Part shown: piece after piece, positions 26,858 to 35,072 of the stretch
Layout: each line of letters opens with the position of its first letter
Position numbering within the stretch: the first letter of the stretch is position 1
Source of the DNA: a bacterium UBP8_UBA817
GTDB taxonomy: Bacteria > Margulisbacteria > Marinamargulisbacteria > SXXA01 > SICP01
Direction: 5' to 3'
Assembly: GCA_945888435.1 (NCBI GenBank)
Contig: CAMCZW010000009.1
Location: 1-60,921, forward strand
Length of the DNA: 60,921 nt
Position numbers and translations under genes: made by a program
Notes under the pieces: generated by a model
What the model saw: only the letters and a program-made list of their open reading frames with translations
Database searches by the model: none
What the model was told of the DNA's origin: nothing

Positions 26858-26899
26858 AACCAAGTAAATGAGAGGATCTGCTTCTAAATTTACTTGGTT
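26858..26899. repeat. Perfect 12-bp inverted repeat between convergent genes
   Basis: AACCAAGTAAAT (26858-26869) and ATTTACTTGGTT (26888-26899) are exact inverse complements separated by 18 nt. The right arm covers the stop codon of the histidine kinase. Neither strand has an adjacent T-run, so it is not a classic intrinsic terminator. A bidirectional mRNA-end hairpin or a protein-binding site is possible. Confidence 0.75.
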
Positions 26900-28238
26900 A
26901 ATTAAACCAAACCTTAAACTCAGTGCCCTTACCAATTTCAGACAAAATTTCCAATTCGCCACCAATGGCATTCACCATCCGATAGCATATCTGGATCCCA
27001 ATCCCCTGATTATGTTCGCGTATTCCAGACGTCAACGCCTCTGTTTTAAGTCGCTCAATATCTGCCAAACTCATTCCACACCCAGTATCTTTAACGCTTA
27101 CAAAAATACGTCCTTCGCTATTACCAGCGCATAAACCAATATGTCCACCAGAAGGGGTGAATTGTTGCGCATTGGACATTAAATTAATCAAAATCTGGCC
27201 CACAAAAATCGGGTCTGCCACAACAAAATAATCCTCATTACAAGACACTTCAAACGTAATCCCTAGCTTCTCACAGCTCCCTGTCGACATAATTCCAATT
27301 TCACTCACAACATCATTCAGTTTAAATCGAACCGGCTCCAAAGCCTCTTTCAAGCGCCCATATTTAAGCATGGGGAGTAATACTTTATTCAACCGATCCA
27401 CCACCGACATAATCATCATCGAAAATGTTTCCACTTTCCCAACATCCGTTGGTTGCGCAGCCATCACTTCCGCACTTCCGCGAATCATATGCATCGGATT
27501 TTTAATCTCATGAGCCACCTCCCTCACCAATTTCGCATAATCCACCTGAAACGCCATCTCCTGCTGCTTTTCATAACTAACTTTCAAATCATTGTAGGCA
27601 GTTTGGAGTGATTGGTTGGACTTCTCTAGACTTTGATTTACATCAATTAATTGAGATTCAGCTTGACCTAATGCTTTTGAATAAAACTTGAAGTACATCA
27701 TGCCCACAAAAAAGGTAATAAAGGTCGTCGTAAAATAAATTAAACGCATATAAGCAGGATCGACCACAGCGCGAACAAGAAATTGATAATTTGTAATTTC
27801 TAAAAAAATAAAACAACTAATAGTAATCAAAAAAGAAATCATGCTTTTCCAAAAATCTTTTAGATCAAAAAGTGCAAAGGGAAGGGTGGCGTTGGCAAAA
27901 AATACAAATTGAACACCCGCTTCTTGCCCCAAAGTGCTTGAGTAAAATAAAAGTACAATATTGGTCGATAAAATTAATCCAAATTTTGATGCGGTATGTA
28001 GTCCAAGCCGATTAAGCCAAATACACCCCAAAAAAGACAATACAAAAGGGATGGCCATTAACCCCAATACAGGAGAAATTTGATAGAAGATAAAAATATA
28101 AGGGGTTCCGACGCAAAATAGAAACAAACAAATACTATTTGTAAGCCGAACTCTTTTCTTTGCAAAGAAATCGTCAATTAATGATGTGCCGAAGGAAAGT
28201 AGCGAATTTATTCCATTAAATAAAGAACTCATTGCCAT
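26898..28238 (-). CDS. Membrane sensor histidine kinase
   Basis: 446 aa. Six predicted transmembrane helices (about 36-53, 57-75, 85-101, 108-124, 131-148, 166-183) form an integral-membrane sensor with almost no periplasmic loops. A coiled coil follows (190-230). The kinase core has the H-box VREVAHEIKNPM with phosphorylatable His243, the N-box NLMSNAQQF, DTGCGM (384-389) and the GIGIQI G2 box. No receiver or HAMP domain is evident. It overlaps the end of the second terpene synthase gene by 10 nt, so it is co-translated with the terpene genes. The likely partner is the double-receiver protein at 30753. The sensed signal is unknown; the helical sensor would suit a lipophilic ligand (inference). 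Confidence 0.92.
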   Translation of the reverse strand: MAMSSLFNGINSLLSFGTSLIDDFFAKKRVRLTNSICLFLFCVGTPYIFIFYQISPVLGLMAIPFVLSFLGCIWLNRLGLHTASKFGLILSTNIVLLFYSSTLGQEAGVQFVFFANATLPFALFDLKDFWKSMISFLITISCFIFLEITNYQFLVRAVVDPAYMRLIYFTTTFITFFVGMMYFKFYSKALGQAESQLIDVNQSLEKSNQSLQTAYNDLKVSYEKQQEMAFQVDYAKLVREVAHEIKNPMHMIRGSAEVMAAQPTDVGKVETFSMMIMSVVDRLNKVLLPMLKYGRLKEALEPVRFKLNDVVSEIGIMSTGSCEKLGITFEVSCNEDYFVVADPIFVGQILINLMSNAQQFTPSGGHIGLCAGNSEGRIFVSVKDTGCGMSLADIERLKTEALTSGIREHNQGIGIQICYRMVNAIGGELEILSEIGKGTEFKVWFN

Positions 28239-29104
28239 CCTAAATTTGATTCAAATTGAGAAATACAGGGTATTTTAGGGCGTCTCCCTGAAAAGGATGC
28301 AAGCTCCCAAATAACATGCCCAACCACCCAGTTTTCAATACAAGAAATAGCAGGGGTAATAGGGTCTCCAAATTTAGATTGCAGATCTAATTTTAATTTC
28401 AACATTTCACTTATAGAGGTATCCAATTCAGTAGTAGTACCAGAAAATGCTTGCCGAGTAGTTAATTGCCATAGAGATTCGCTAATTAAAACAAAATTAT
28501 CTAACGATTCTTCCTCAGCCTCTTTATTTCGTGAGACAATATCATTAAAAAGACAGATATGATATTTAGCCTTTTTAAAAAATTGTTTCCATAGTTCACT
28601 TTTTCTCACATCTTCTTTTAATTCAACCTTATCCAATCCTAAGGCAAGCTCAAATACCCAGTCTACTGCACCTGCATTGCCTCGCATGGAGAAAAAGGTG
28701 TCATAAGAAATTGACAGAGAGGAGTCTGCAGAAGAAGACCGTACATATGTCTCCTGAAGAACTCCTTTAATATATTTATCAAGCCCATAAATCACTCTTT
28801 CCTGAATTTTTTCAGGTAACTTTGAAGCGCAAAGACCAATATCTCTCAATCCTGTATCCAGACTTCTAAGCTTGAGTTCGACATCATGAGGTAATTGTAA
28901 ATCATCATAGGAAAGACTTACTGAAATATCCTGTAACGCACTTGTAAAAATAATTCTGTATCGCTGTAGTATTTTCTCTGAAATTTGAAGATTTTTTGTG
29001 CAGAATGAATCTTTTTGATCAAATAGATTATCATTAATAAAAAGCCACGCATTTAATTTTGAAGAGAGCTTAAGGTCATCTTCATCTGTATTTGGAGTTA
29101 CCAA
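28229..29104 (-). CDS. Terpene synthase-like protein, C-terminal part (split gene)
   Basis: 291 aa from a TTG at 29104. It matches the catalytic body of a class I terpene synthase and is paralogous to the gene at 29524. The first metal site is degenerate: NDNLFD (24-29) replaces the DDxxD acidic motif. The second metal motif is intact as N187-D-x2-S191-x3-E195. The C-terminal RY pair is not evident. The N-terminal domain lies in another frame at 29098-29502 with a 7-nt overlap. Either a frameshift split one gene, or the two parts are made separately by coupled initiation. Activity is doubtful given the changed aspartate motif. Confidence 0.75.
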   Translation of the reverse strand: MVTPNTDEDDLKLSSKLNAWLFINDNLFDQKDSFCTKNLQISEKILQRYRIIFTSALQDISVSLSYDDLQLPHDVELKLRSLDTGLRDIGLCASKLPEKIQERVIYGLDKYIKGVLQETYVRSSSADSSLSISYDTFFSMRGNAGAVDWVFELALGLDKVELKEDVRKSELWKQFFKKAKYHICLFNDIVSRNKEAEEESLDNFVLISESLWQLTTRQAFSGTTTELDTSISEMLKLKLDLQSKFGDPITPAISCIENWVVGHVIWELASFSGRRPKIPCISQFESNLGWQ

Positions 29105-29502
29105 GGCCGATAGTAAAGTGATATTTGTTTTTTTAGGGTTTCAATCTTTTGAAAAGAAGATGCGCTCGTAACTTTAAGATCCTCAATCTGACTATCCGAA
29201 GGTAAATAACCAATTGTTTGAAGCCACTGAAAACCAAAATGTTCATTTGCGCAAAAAAAATGGTTCAACTTCACTGGAAAGGGGCAATTAATTGCTCCAT
29301 AGAAAATATCATTTTCCGTAGTATGAAGCGGTATAGCAAACTTATATTCTGTACGATTAGCAATCTGCCTTGTTTGCCAGACAAGTGCTGTGACCAATTC
29401 AGGAATGGGATATCTTGAAAGCTGAGTGGGTGTTAAAAAAAGACTTTGCCTCGGAAGAGCCTCTGCTAAAATCTTATATAATTTTCCACCTTGAGCACTC
29501 AT
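29098..29502 (-). CDS. Terpene synthase-like protein, N-terminal part (split gene)
   Basis: 134 aa ending LYYRPW then TAA. Residues 56-120 (FAIPLHTTENDIFYGAINCPFPVKLN, FGFQWLQTIGYLP) align with the N-terminal region of the intact synthase next door (FAIQVAGES, CPFHVDLNP, WAINFGL). The stop overlaps the TTG start of the C-terminal piece by 7 nt. Read through a one-base slip, the two pieces would give one protein of about 420 aa with continuous terpene-synthase homology. It starts 21 nt after the intact synthase gene and is in the same operon. Confidence 0.7.
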   Translation of the reverse strand: MSAQGGKLYKILAEALPRQSLFLTPTQLSRYPIPELVTALVWQTRQIANRTEYKFAIPLHTTENDIFYGAINCPFPVKLNHFFCANEHFGFQWLQTIGYLPSDSQIEDLKVTSASSFQKIETLKKQISLYYRPW

Positions 29503-29523
29503 ACAATCCGAGATTGTACACTA

Positions 29524-30588
29524 CTAATAAATTTCTGAAACAGAATATCTTCCGCTCTCAAAATGCCAACGTCGCGAACCTTCCATCCAGTCTTGTTCAA
29601 GCTGGGCCCAAATATGAAAGTTGTCAGATTTTCGGAATTCTAATTTTTGTTGAAAATTAAATAGTTCAATATTTGAAAGCTCTATGGCTTCATCAAAGAC
29701 TTTTTGCCATGGTAGCAGAGGCTGATCTTGTTTAATAACTTTAACAATATTCTCCATAGAATCTTCTAATTCTAACTCCTTATTAAGAGACAGTTGATCA
29801 TTGATGAAACAGATATGATTATTGGTATTTTCCATCATTATAATGAAATCCATATCCCGTCTGACGGAATCAGAAATATTGATCTTTCTTAGGGCCCATC
29901 CAAGTTCTAAGACAAATTCAACGGCACTGGTATACCTGCGAGATTGCGGATAGCTTACCAGGGATACTTTTTCACCAAATTTACGACGACTGGCCATGTC
30001 GATGGTAGATCGAAAATATCGTTCAAGTGTACTTCTTAGATGAATATAGCTACTCTTGGGCACAAGCTTATATAAACGACTTTTAATATTACCTAAACTT
30101 TGCAGTAAAGGGTCACTTTTAAACTGCTTCTGATCTTTGGATAATTTTTTACCATTAAATATTGCCATAAGCGCATCATTAAATGATTTCAGTTGATCTG
30201 GGTCTTTAGATAATTCAGATTTACGGTGATCTACGCGGTCATCATGTAAAAATAGCCATGTGAGAATATCAGACACCAGTTCCAGTTGAACTTGATTTTC
30301 TTTTTGATAACAATATCCTGCCAGATGTCCAAATTTAGCGGCATTTAATTTTATGCGCCCACTCTCAGGCATTAATCCAAAGTTAATCGCCCAATTAACC
30401 GAATGAAGTTGGGCTACCTCAGTATGGGGATTTAAATCAACATGAAATGGGCAATAAAGTTTCCCTGAAATAGATTCGCCAGCAACTTGGATAGCAAAGG
30501 GTTTCATAAACTCTACAGGATAGTCAGAAGAAGAATTTGGCGCTAAAGATAATAACTTAAAATAAATCGTTCTATTTTTATAAAACAT
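29524..30588 (-). CDS. Class I terpene synthase (sesquiterpene-type)
   Basis: Predicted to ionise and cyclise a prenyl diphosphate, probably FPP or GPP. All diagnostic elements are present in 354 aa: CPF...NP near 46-54, W-x3-FGL (66-72), the aspartate-rich motif D116-D-R-V-D120, an Arg cluster at 217-218 upstream of the NSE triad, the NSE triad N263-x3-S267-x3-E271, and the C-terminal R346-Y347. The length fits single-domain bacterial mono/sesquiterpene synthases without the second domain of geosmin synthase. It heads an operon with a split paralogue and a histidine kinase. No prenyl diphosphate synthase or P450 is in the window. The product cannot be predicted. Confidence 0.9.
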   Translation of the reverse strand: MFYKNRTIYFKLLSLAPNSSSDYPVEFMKPFAIQVAGESISGKLYCPFHVDLNPHTEVAQLHSVNWAINFGLMPESGRIKLNAAKFGHLAGYCYQKENQVQLELVSDILTWLFLHDDRVDHRKSELSKDPDQLKSFNDALMAIFNGKKLSKDQKQFKSDPLLQSLGNIKSRLYKLVPKSSYIHLRSTLERYFRSTIDMASRRKFGEKVSLVSYPQSRRYTSAVEFVLELGWALRKINISDSVRRDMDFIIMMENTNNHICFINDQLSLNKELELEDSMENIVKVIKQDQPLLPWQKVFDEAIELSNIELFNFQQKLEFRKSDNFHIWAQLEQDWMEGSRRWHFESGRYSVSEIY

Positions 30589-30717
30589 CCAAAACCAACC
30601 TGCTTGAAATACCTACTGCTATCCTAATATAACAATTCATACCTTTTATCGTGATATATTAAACAGAAATTTCATGAAAACACACCAAAAAATAAGAGTC
30701 ACTAAAGAAGACGTCGC

Positions 30718-30746
30718 TTGCATGCCAACAAAACTTACGGTATAAA
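30718..30746 (+). promoter_or_regulatory. Promoter giving a leaderless response-regulator mRNA
   Basis: TTGCAT (30718-30723), a 17-bp spacer and TATAAA (30741-30746) make a good sigma70-type promoter on the plus strand. The expected start site 6-7 nt downstream falls at 30752-30753, which is the ATG itself, and there is no Shine-Dalgarno sequence. The transcript should therefore be leaderless. Inferred from consensus and spacing. Confidence 0.6.
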
Positions 30747-30752
30747 ATAAAA

Positions 30753-31793
30753 ATGCCAGGGGAATACTTAATTTTAGCAGTCGAAGACGAAGTGCCTGCT
30801 CAGTTGCTTTTAAGGGAATTCCTTCAACCTGGCTTTAGAATTCACTTTGCAAAAGACGGTCAGGCCGCTTTAGCCTATTTTAGGCAATATCATGAAGTGA
30901 TCGATCTGATTTTACTTGATCTATCCCTCCCGGATATGTCCGGCACAGAACTTTACCATAAATTTATACAGTCGACACCTGGAAACGTCCCAAATGTGGT
31001 GGTCACATCCGCAAGTGACTCAGTATCGGATTGGATTTCAACGCTTACTACAATGGGAGCAATTGAGCATTTAGCAAAGCCTTTTACCAGGTCGCAATTG
31101 CTTCAATGCGTTCAGAATGCACTTAAAACATATCATCCAACCGAGCAATTAACCCACCAATTGGCCATTAAAACGCTTATCAAAAAACGTAACATGATAG
31201 TGATTGGCGACTACATGACTCAATGTCTCCATCCGGGAGAAATACCCATCCCCCCAATAATGATTAAAGAGCTTGATTTTAGTAACACGCCCGATAGCCG
31301 GAAAAAACTCATCGACCGACTCGTGAGCGAATCACCAAAAAATCTTCCAGAACCACAGCCTTTAAAAATATTAATGGTTGAGGATGAGGCGATCAATCAA
31401 GAAATATTTAAAGCATTTATATCATCAAAAAACTGCACCCTTATCAGCGCATATACTCTCAAAGAAGCTCAGGAAATACTGGGTCATCATTCGGATATCA
31501 CAGTAATTTTGTTAGATCTTAATCTCCCTGATGGGTGTGGCCAAGAGGTTATTACCGCCGTGAAAAACAAGATTGCTTCAACATTCCCTTCTCAAGCACC
31601 GTTACTTCCACTACGTCCAGAAATTGTCGTGATCAGTGCCTATTCAGACAAAGAAACGATTTCAGAGGTGAGTCGAGAAGGGGTTATCGCCTACATCAAC
31701 AAGCCCGTATCCAATGATCTGATTTATAAAACTGCAGAAGAGGCCCATCAAATGCGTTCAGAACTCACCAAAATTTATACGCTATTACACTAA
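30753..31793 (+). CDS. Tandem-receiver response regulator without output domain
   Basis: 346 aa with two REC domains. REC1 (about 5-125) has acidic pair E11-D12, phosphorylatable D56 in LILLDLSLPD, VTSAS and K109. REC2 (about 205-335) has VEDE, D255 in VILLDLNLPD, VISAYSD and an NKP lysine. No DNA-binding, GGDEF or other output domain follows, so it probably signals by protein contact or acts as a phosphate relay or sink. It is transcribed divergently from the terpene synthase/histidine kinase operon and is the obvious partner of that kinase, which lacks a receiver. It ends one base short of the convergent SOUL gene. Confidence 0.93.
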   Translation: MPGEYLILAVEDEVPAQLLLREFLQPGFRIHFAKDGQAALAYFRQYHEVIDLILLDLSLPDMSGTELYHKFIQSTPGNVPNVVVTSASDSVSDWISTLTTMGAIEHLAKPFTRSQLLQCVQNALKTYHPTEQLTHQLAIKTLIKKRNMIVIGDYMTQCLHPGEIPIPPIMIKELDFSNTPDSRKKLIDRLVSESPKNLPEPQPLKILMVEDEAINQEIFKAFISSKNCTLISAYTLKEAQEILGHHSDITVILLDLNLPDGCGQEVITAVKNKIASTFPSQAPLLPLRPEIVVISAYSDKETISEVSREGVIAYINKPVSNDLIYKTAEEAHQMRSELTKIYTLLH

Positions 31794-31794
31794 A

Positions 31795-32427
31795 TTATTC
31801 ATTAATTTCCATCATCACTTCGTTACGTCTCATGAAAGGTAATGTCCATGGAGGATTATAAAATGCATATTTTGGAGTGCCGACGACATTGATATGGTGT
31901 GTATCGATATAGTGCTGTAGCGCCTTTTGGTGGGTGGCAATATTTTTGGCAGAGTGAAAACCAGAAAATCGAATCGCAACCACTCTCTTTTCTGGAATCT
32001 GTATCAGAACTACCCGGGGATTATTTGGCTTAGGAAGCGTCGCCATAGAATATTCTGTAGGCATTACAAAGCTGACTTTCCAAGCATTATTATGAGCTTG
32101 CTGCTGCACGGGTGCCGTCATTGCAATTTTTTGATTTGCTTGCTGCTGAACAGGCGCTGTCATTGCAATATCTTTTTGAATAACATTGTTACCAAAAATA
32201 TAATCTGCTAGTAACCGAAACCCGCTATTAATCGCTGCTTCCCGATCACCCTGAACCTCTACTTCCGCAATAATCATAGGGGAATATTGCCGAATTTCGA
32301 TTTCTTCAGCTGAAGACACGACAGTGTAGTTAGGCAAATCAACTTTACTCATAACAGGCCCCACAAACACTACACAAAGTAAAAAAAATAAAATAAATGA
32401 GGTGCTAATAACCCATTTCGTATTCAT
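31795..32427 (-). CDS. SOUL-family haem-binding protein, membrane-anchored or secreted
   Basis: 210 aa with an N-terminal hydrophobic segment (residues 5-26), either signal anchor or signal peptide. The SOUL core begins YTVVSSAEEIEIRQYSPMIIAEV and contains IAMTAPVQQQA twice in tandem, a 14-residue repeat (32096-32169 in DNA), which is usual in this family. It continues with SFVMPTEY, RVVAIRFSGF and GTPKYAFYNPPWTLPFMRRNEVMM. The family binds haem or tetrapyrroles; the bacterial role is not established. It is 17 nt after trigger factor on the same strand and may be co-transcribed. Confidence 0.92.
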   Translation of the reverse strand: MNTKWVISTSFILFFLLCVVFVGPVMSKVDLPNYTVVSSAEEIEIRQYSPMIIAEVEVQGDREAAINSGFRLLADYIFGNNVIQKDIAMTAPVQQQANQKIAMTAPVQQQAHNNAWKVSFVMPTEYSMATLPKPNNPRVVLIQIPEKRVVAIRFSGFHSAKNIATHQKALQHYIDTHHINVVGTPKYAFYNPPWTLPFMRRNEVMMEINE

Positions 32428-32444
32428 GAAAGAAAAGCGATCTG

Positions 32445-33737
32445 CTAGCTAAGCTTCGCGTTATCCACAATTAACTTAACCGTCTTCTGACGCTTAATCA
32501 TGTCTTTCAAACGATCAAGGCTAGCCGCATAGCGAGAGGCCATAAATTCAGAAAGAGTGGTAATTGAAGGGAGCTTCATTTTTTGGATTTCAGTTTCCAA
32601 ATCGGCATCAGTGGCTTCAATCTTTTCTTTGTCGGTAATTGCTCGGATCGCAAGCTCGGTTTTGACGCGTTTAATCGCATCATTACGCCATTCGGACCGG
32701 ATATCGTCTTCGGTTTTACCGATAATTGAAAGATATTTGGCGAAATCAATTTTAATTTGTTGTTGAATACGGCCTTTAAAATCATGAATCGATTGATCGA
32801 GTTCTGATTTAATCATCCCCTCAGGAAGCTCGACGGATAAATCTTCAATAATTCCATCAAATAACTCTTGATGAAGCTTGCCTTCGCTGTCTTGCTTGGT
32901 TTGGGCATTCAAGTTATCTCGGATTTGGGCTTTAAATGCGTCAACGGACTCAAATTCACCAAAAGTCTTAACTAACTCAGGGGTAAGATCAGGAAGCTGC
33001 TTTCCGCGCACTTCAGACACTTCCGCTTCAAACTGGACAATCTTGCCAGCCACATCAGCCATTTGATAATCCGCTGGGTAAGAAACGCTAAATTGGTTGC
33101 GATCACCTTTTTTAGCTCCAGTAATCTGGGCATCAAAGTCAGGACCGAAAGTCCCCATGCCAAGACGAACACCGGTATTTTGACGAGTCCAGGCTGCATA
33201 AGGCTCGCCATTGATCGCCGAGGTCAAATTGACTAATAAAATATCGCCAGTCGCACTTTCAAGATCTGTTTCTTTGTATTCTGCTCGGCTATCTAATAAT
33301 TGGGCGATTTGCTGATCAACAGCAGCGTCATCAACACTATCTGGGAGACGTGTCGCTTTAACGCCTTTGTATTTTCCAAGTTTAACTTCAGGTTCAACAT
33401 CGACTGCGCATGTAAATGAAAGCGACTTATGCTCATCATATTGGCCAACGGTCACATCACGCGGGTAATCCACTACTGCAAGCTCAAGCTGACGAACGGC
33501 CTCAGAGTAGGCATGGTTCACGACATCAGGAAGCGCTTCTTGAACAATCGCTTCTTTGCCATAGTTGGCTTCAAATAATTTACGAGTGACTTTACCTTTT
33601 CTAAATCCAGGTAGCTTTGCATGTTTAACCAATTTGCTAAATGCGCGGTCTAATCCTGCACTAATTTCTTCTGGTGACGCCTCAATTTCTAATGAAACCG
33701 TATGTCCAGATCGTTTATGTTTAAGCACTGTTGCCAT
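32445..33737 (-). CDS. tig: Trigger factor, ribosome-associated chaperone
   Basis: Binds near the ribosome exit tunnel and assists nascent chains. The N-terminal ribosome-binding domain contains PGFRKGKVTRKLFEANYG; the usual proline after GFRxGKV is Thr here. The FKBP-type peptidyl-prolyl isomerase domain covers about 155-245 (GDILLVNL...KGDRNQFSVSYPADY), followed by the helical C-terminal domain. 430 aa, normal length. It lies 84 nt downstream of tRNA-Gly on the same strand and probably shares its promoter. It is separate from clpPX in this genome. Confidence 0.96.
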   Translation of the reverse strand: MATVLKHKRSGHTVSLEIEASPEEISAGLDRAFSKLVKHAKLPGFRKGKVTRKLFEANYGKEAIVQEALPDVVNHAYSEAVRQLELAVVDYPRDVTVGQYDEHKSLSFTCAVDVEPEVKLGKYKGVKATRLPDSVDDAAVDQQIAQLLDSRAEYKETDLESATGDILLVNLTSAINGEPYAAWTRQNTGVRLGMGTFGPDFDAQITGAKKGDRNQFSVSYPADYQMADVAGKIVQFEAEVSEVRGKQLPDLTPELVKTFGEFESVDAFKAQIRDNLNAQTKQDSEGKLHQELFDGIIEDLSVELPEGMIKSELDQSIHDFKGRIQQQIKIDFAKYLSIIGKTEDDIRSEWRNDAIKRVKTELAIRAITDKEKIEATDADLETEIQKMKLPSITTLSEFMASRYAASLDRLKDMIKRQKTVKLIVDNAKLS

Positions 33738-33821
33738 CGTAAAATCACTCCAATTAAAAAATTAATATATAAAGAGAAGGCTTAAATCACGGTTATCGAG
33801 TAACCGAAGATATATCGAAAA

Positions 33822-33897
33822 TGGAGCGGGATAACAGACTCGAACTGTCGACTTCAACCTTGGCAAGGTTGCGCTCTACCAACTGAGCTAATCCCGC
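33822..33897 (-). tRNA. tRNA-Gly (anticodon GCC)
   Basis: A complete cloverleaf reads on the minus strand. Acceptor GCGGGAT pairs with ATCCCGC, the D arm is GCTC-AGTTGGTA-GAGC, the anticodon arm is CAACC-TTGCCAA-GGTTG with anticodon GCC (33864-33862), and the T arm is GACAG-TTCGAGT-CTGTT. The discriminator base is U and the 3' CCA is encoded. 76 nt including CCA. Confidence 0.97.
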
Positions 33898-33918
33898 CCG
33901 AAAGGTAGAAGGGCTAAA

Positions 33919-33946
33919 ACTATAGCATACCGATGACATTTTTCAA
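33919..33946 (-). promoter_or_regulatory. Extended -10 promoter for tRNA-Gly (and probably tig)
   Basis: On the minus strand TTGAAA (33946-33941), a 16-bp spacer and TATAGT (33924-33919) are preceded by TG one base before the -10, an extended -10 element. The start would be near 33912, about 15 nt before the mature tRNA. It sits between the outer-membrane gene's stop and the tRNA. Confidence 0.65.
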
Positions 33947-33955
33947 CTGTAACGT

Positions 33956-35008
33956 CTACATATAGAAGAGACGCACCCCATACTGCACATTCCACCCTGG
34001 CTGAAGCCGTCCAGGGGAATCATAGAGTTTCCCATTTAAGTCGTTTTGGAGAGGGATAAAAGCATCTGTGAATATCTGCAAAAAGGGATATGGAGAATAT
34101 GTCGCTCCTACTTTACCGATAATCGCGTCGGCTTCAGAGGCTGGGAGGGTTCTCCAGACATTATTTTCACGCACCTGGTCCGAATTGGAGTGAATATAGG
34201 TTAAATCCAGACGGGTATCCCATTTTTTAGAAAGTTTATAGTCCACCCCAACGCCTAATAAATGTAGATCACCCATATTCATGGTGATATCGCGGTTATC
34301 AAAAAAGTTTTGATAACCTTGATTTTTATGGATATATCCATACATAAATCGGAAGGGAAGACCAAAGAAAGTCTCATCATAATTGGTGTAAAATTCATAT
34401 TGATCGTATACCGTGCCGGTTGGTATTTCTTTGACATAGTCCAACTCGCGGGAGGCATAATCATCTCGGCCAGTTTTAAGCGGACCAAATGTCCCTCTCA
34501 CCGTAAATGCCAACGGATCAGCAACTCGATACTTTAAGCCCACAAAGGTATCACTTAAATGATAAGCCTTCATGTATCTAGGAGAGAGCGGTATTCGGCC
34601 ACCAGTCGCTTGATTTGCGATGGCCATCTGTGAAATGAAGCCGTCGGTAAATCGGATACGGGAAGAGTCGTAGATCACATTCGCAAATGCAGTCAGACGA
34701 TCGGTTAACCCATAGGCTAGATCAAAGTGAAAGCGATTGACATCCCAATATTCTGCGAGCTTGGTATTGAGATCAATTCCAGGTATTGGTGCCAGCGCCT
34801 GAAAATTAGGGAGGTCGTTTAATGCGGCATCATTTAAATCTTTTGTTATCCAGCTCTGCTCATCATTGGACGGATTAACTCCAATTTTTTGGACTGTAGA
34901 GTCTTCTTGGTACGCAGAAAATGACCATAGGCCACGGGGTAACGTTTTGGCGGTTCCAAATAAGGGGGATACTAAACAAAACGTTAAGAAACATAAAACA
35001 AATTTCAT
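33956..35008 (-). CDS. Outer-membrane beta-barrel protein with signal peptide
   Basis: 350 aa. A signal peptide covers residues 1-20 (FVLCFLTFCLVSPLFGTA, cleavage near TAK). The mature part has alternating amphipathic strands rich in Tyr, Phe and Trp, such as FHFDLAYGLTDRLTAFANVIYD, LLGVGVDYKLSKKWDTRLDLTYIHSN and WNVQYGVRLFYM, as in transporter-like beta-barrels. The last residue is Met rather than Phe, but the final strand is aromatic. No specific family is recognised. GGAGAG precedes the ATG, and a TTTACC-16 bp-TATAAC promoter-like pair lies upstream on the minus strand, so it is probably transcribed on its own. It confirms an outer membrane. Confidence 0.82.
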   Translation of the reverse strand: MKFVLCFLTFCLVSPLFGTAKTLPRGLWSFSAYQEDSTVQKIGVNPSNDEQSWITKDLNDAALNDLPNFQALAPIPGIDLNTKLAEYWDVNRFHFDLAYGLTDRLTAFANVIYDSSRIRFTDGFISQMAIANQATGGRIPLSPRYMKAYHLSDTFVGLKYRVADPLAFTVRGTFGPLKTGRDDYASRELDYVKEIPTGTVYDQYEFYTNYDETFFGLPFRFMYGYIHKNQGYQNFFDNRDITMNMGDLHLLGVGVDYKLSKKWDTRLDLTYIHSNSDQVRENNVWRTLPASEADAIIGKVGATYSPYPFLQIFTDAFIPLQNDLNGKLYDSPGRLQPGWNVQYGVRLFYM

Positions 35009-35072
35009 AAACTCTCCATTATGGGATTAATAATAACGGTTATACCATAAATAAAAAAAAGGTAAACCTAAC

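Noticed and set aside
32096..32169. Tandem 42-nt repeat in the SOUL gene
   Set aside because: Doubling of the IAMTAPVQQ block is common in the SOUL family and is not noteworthy here.
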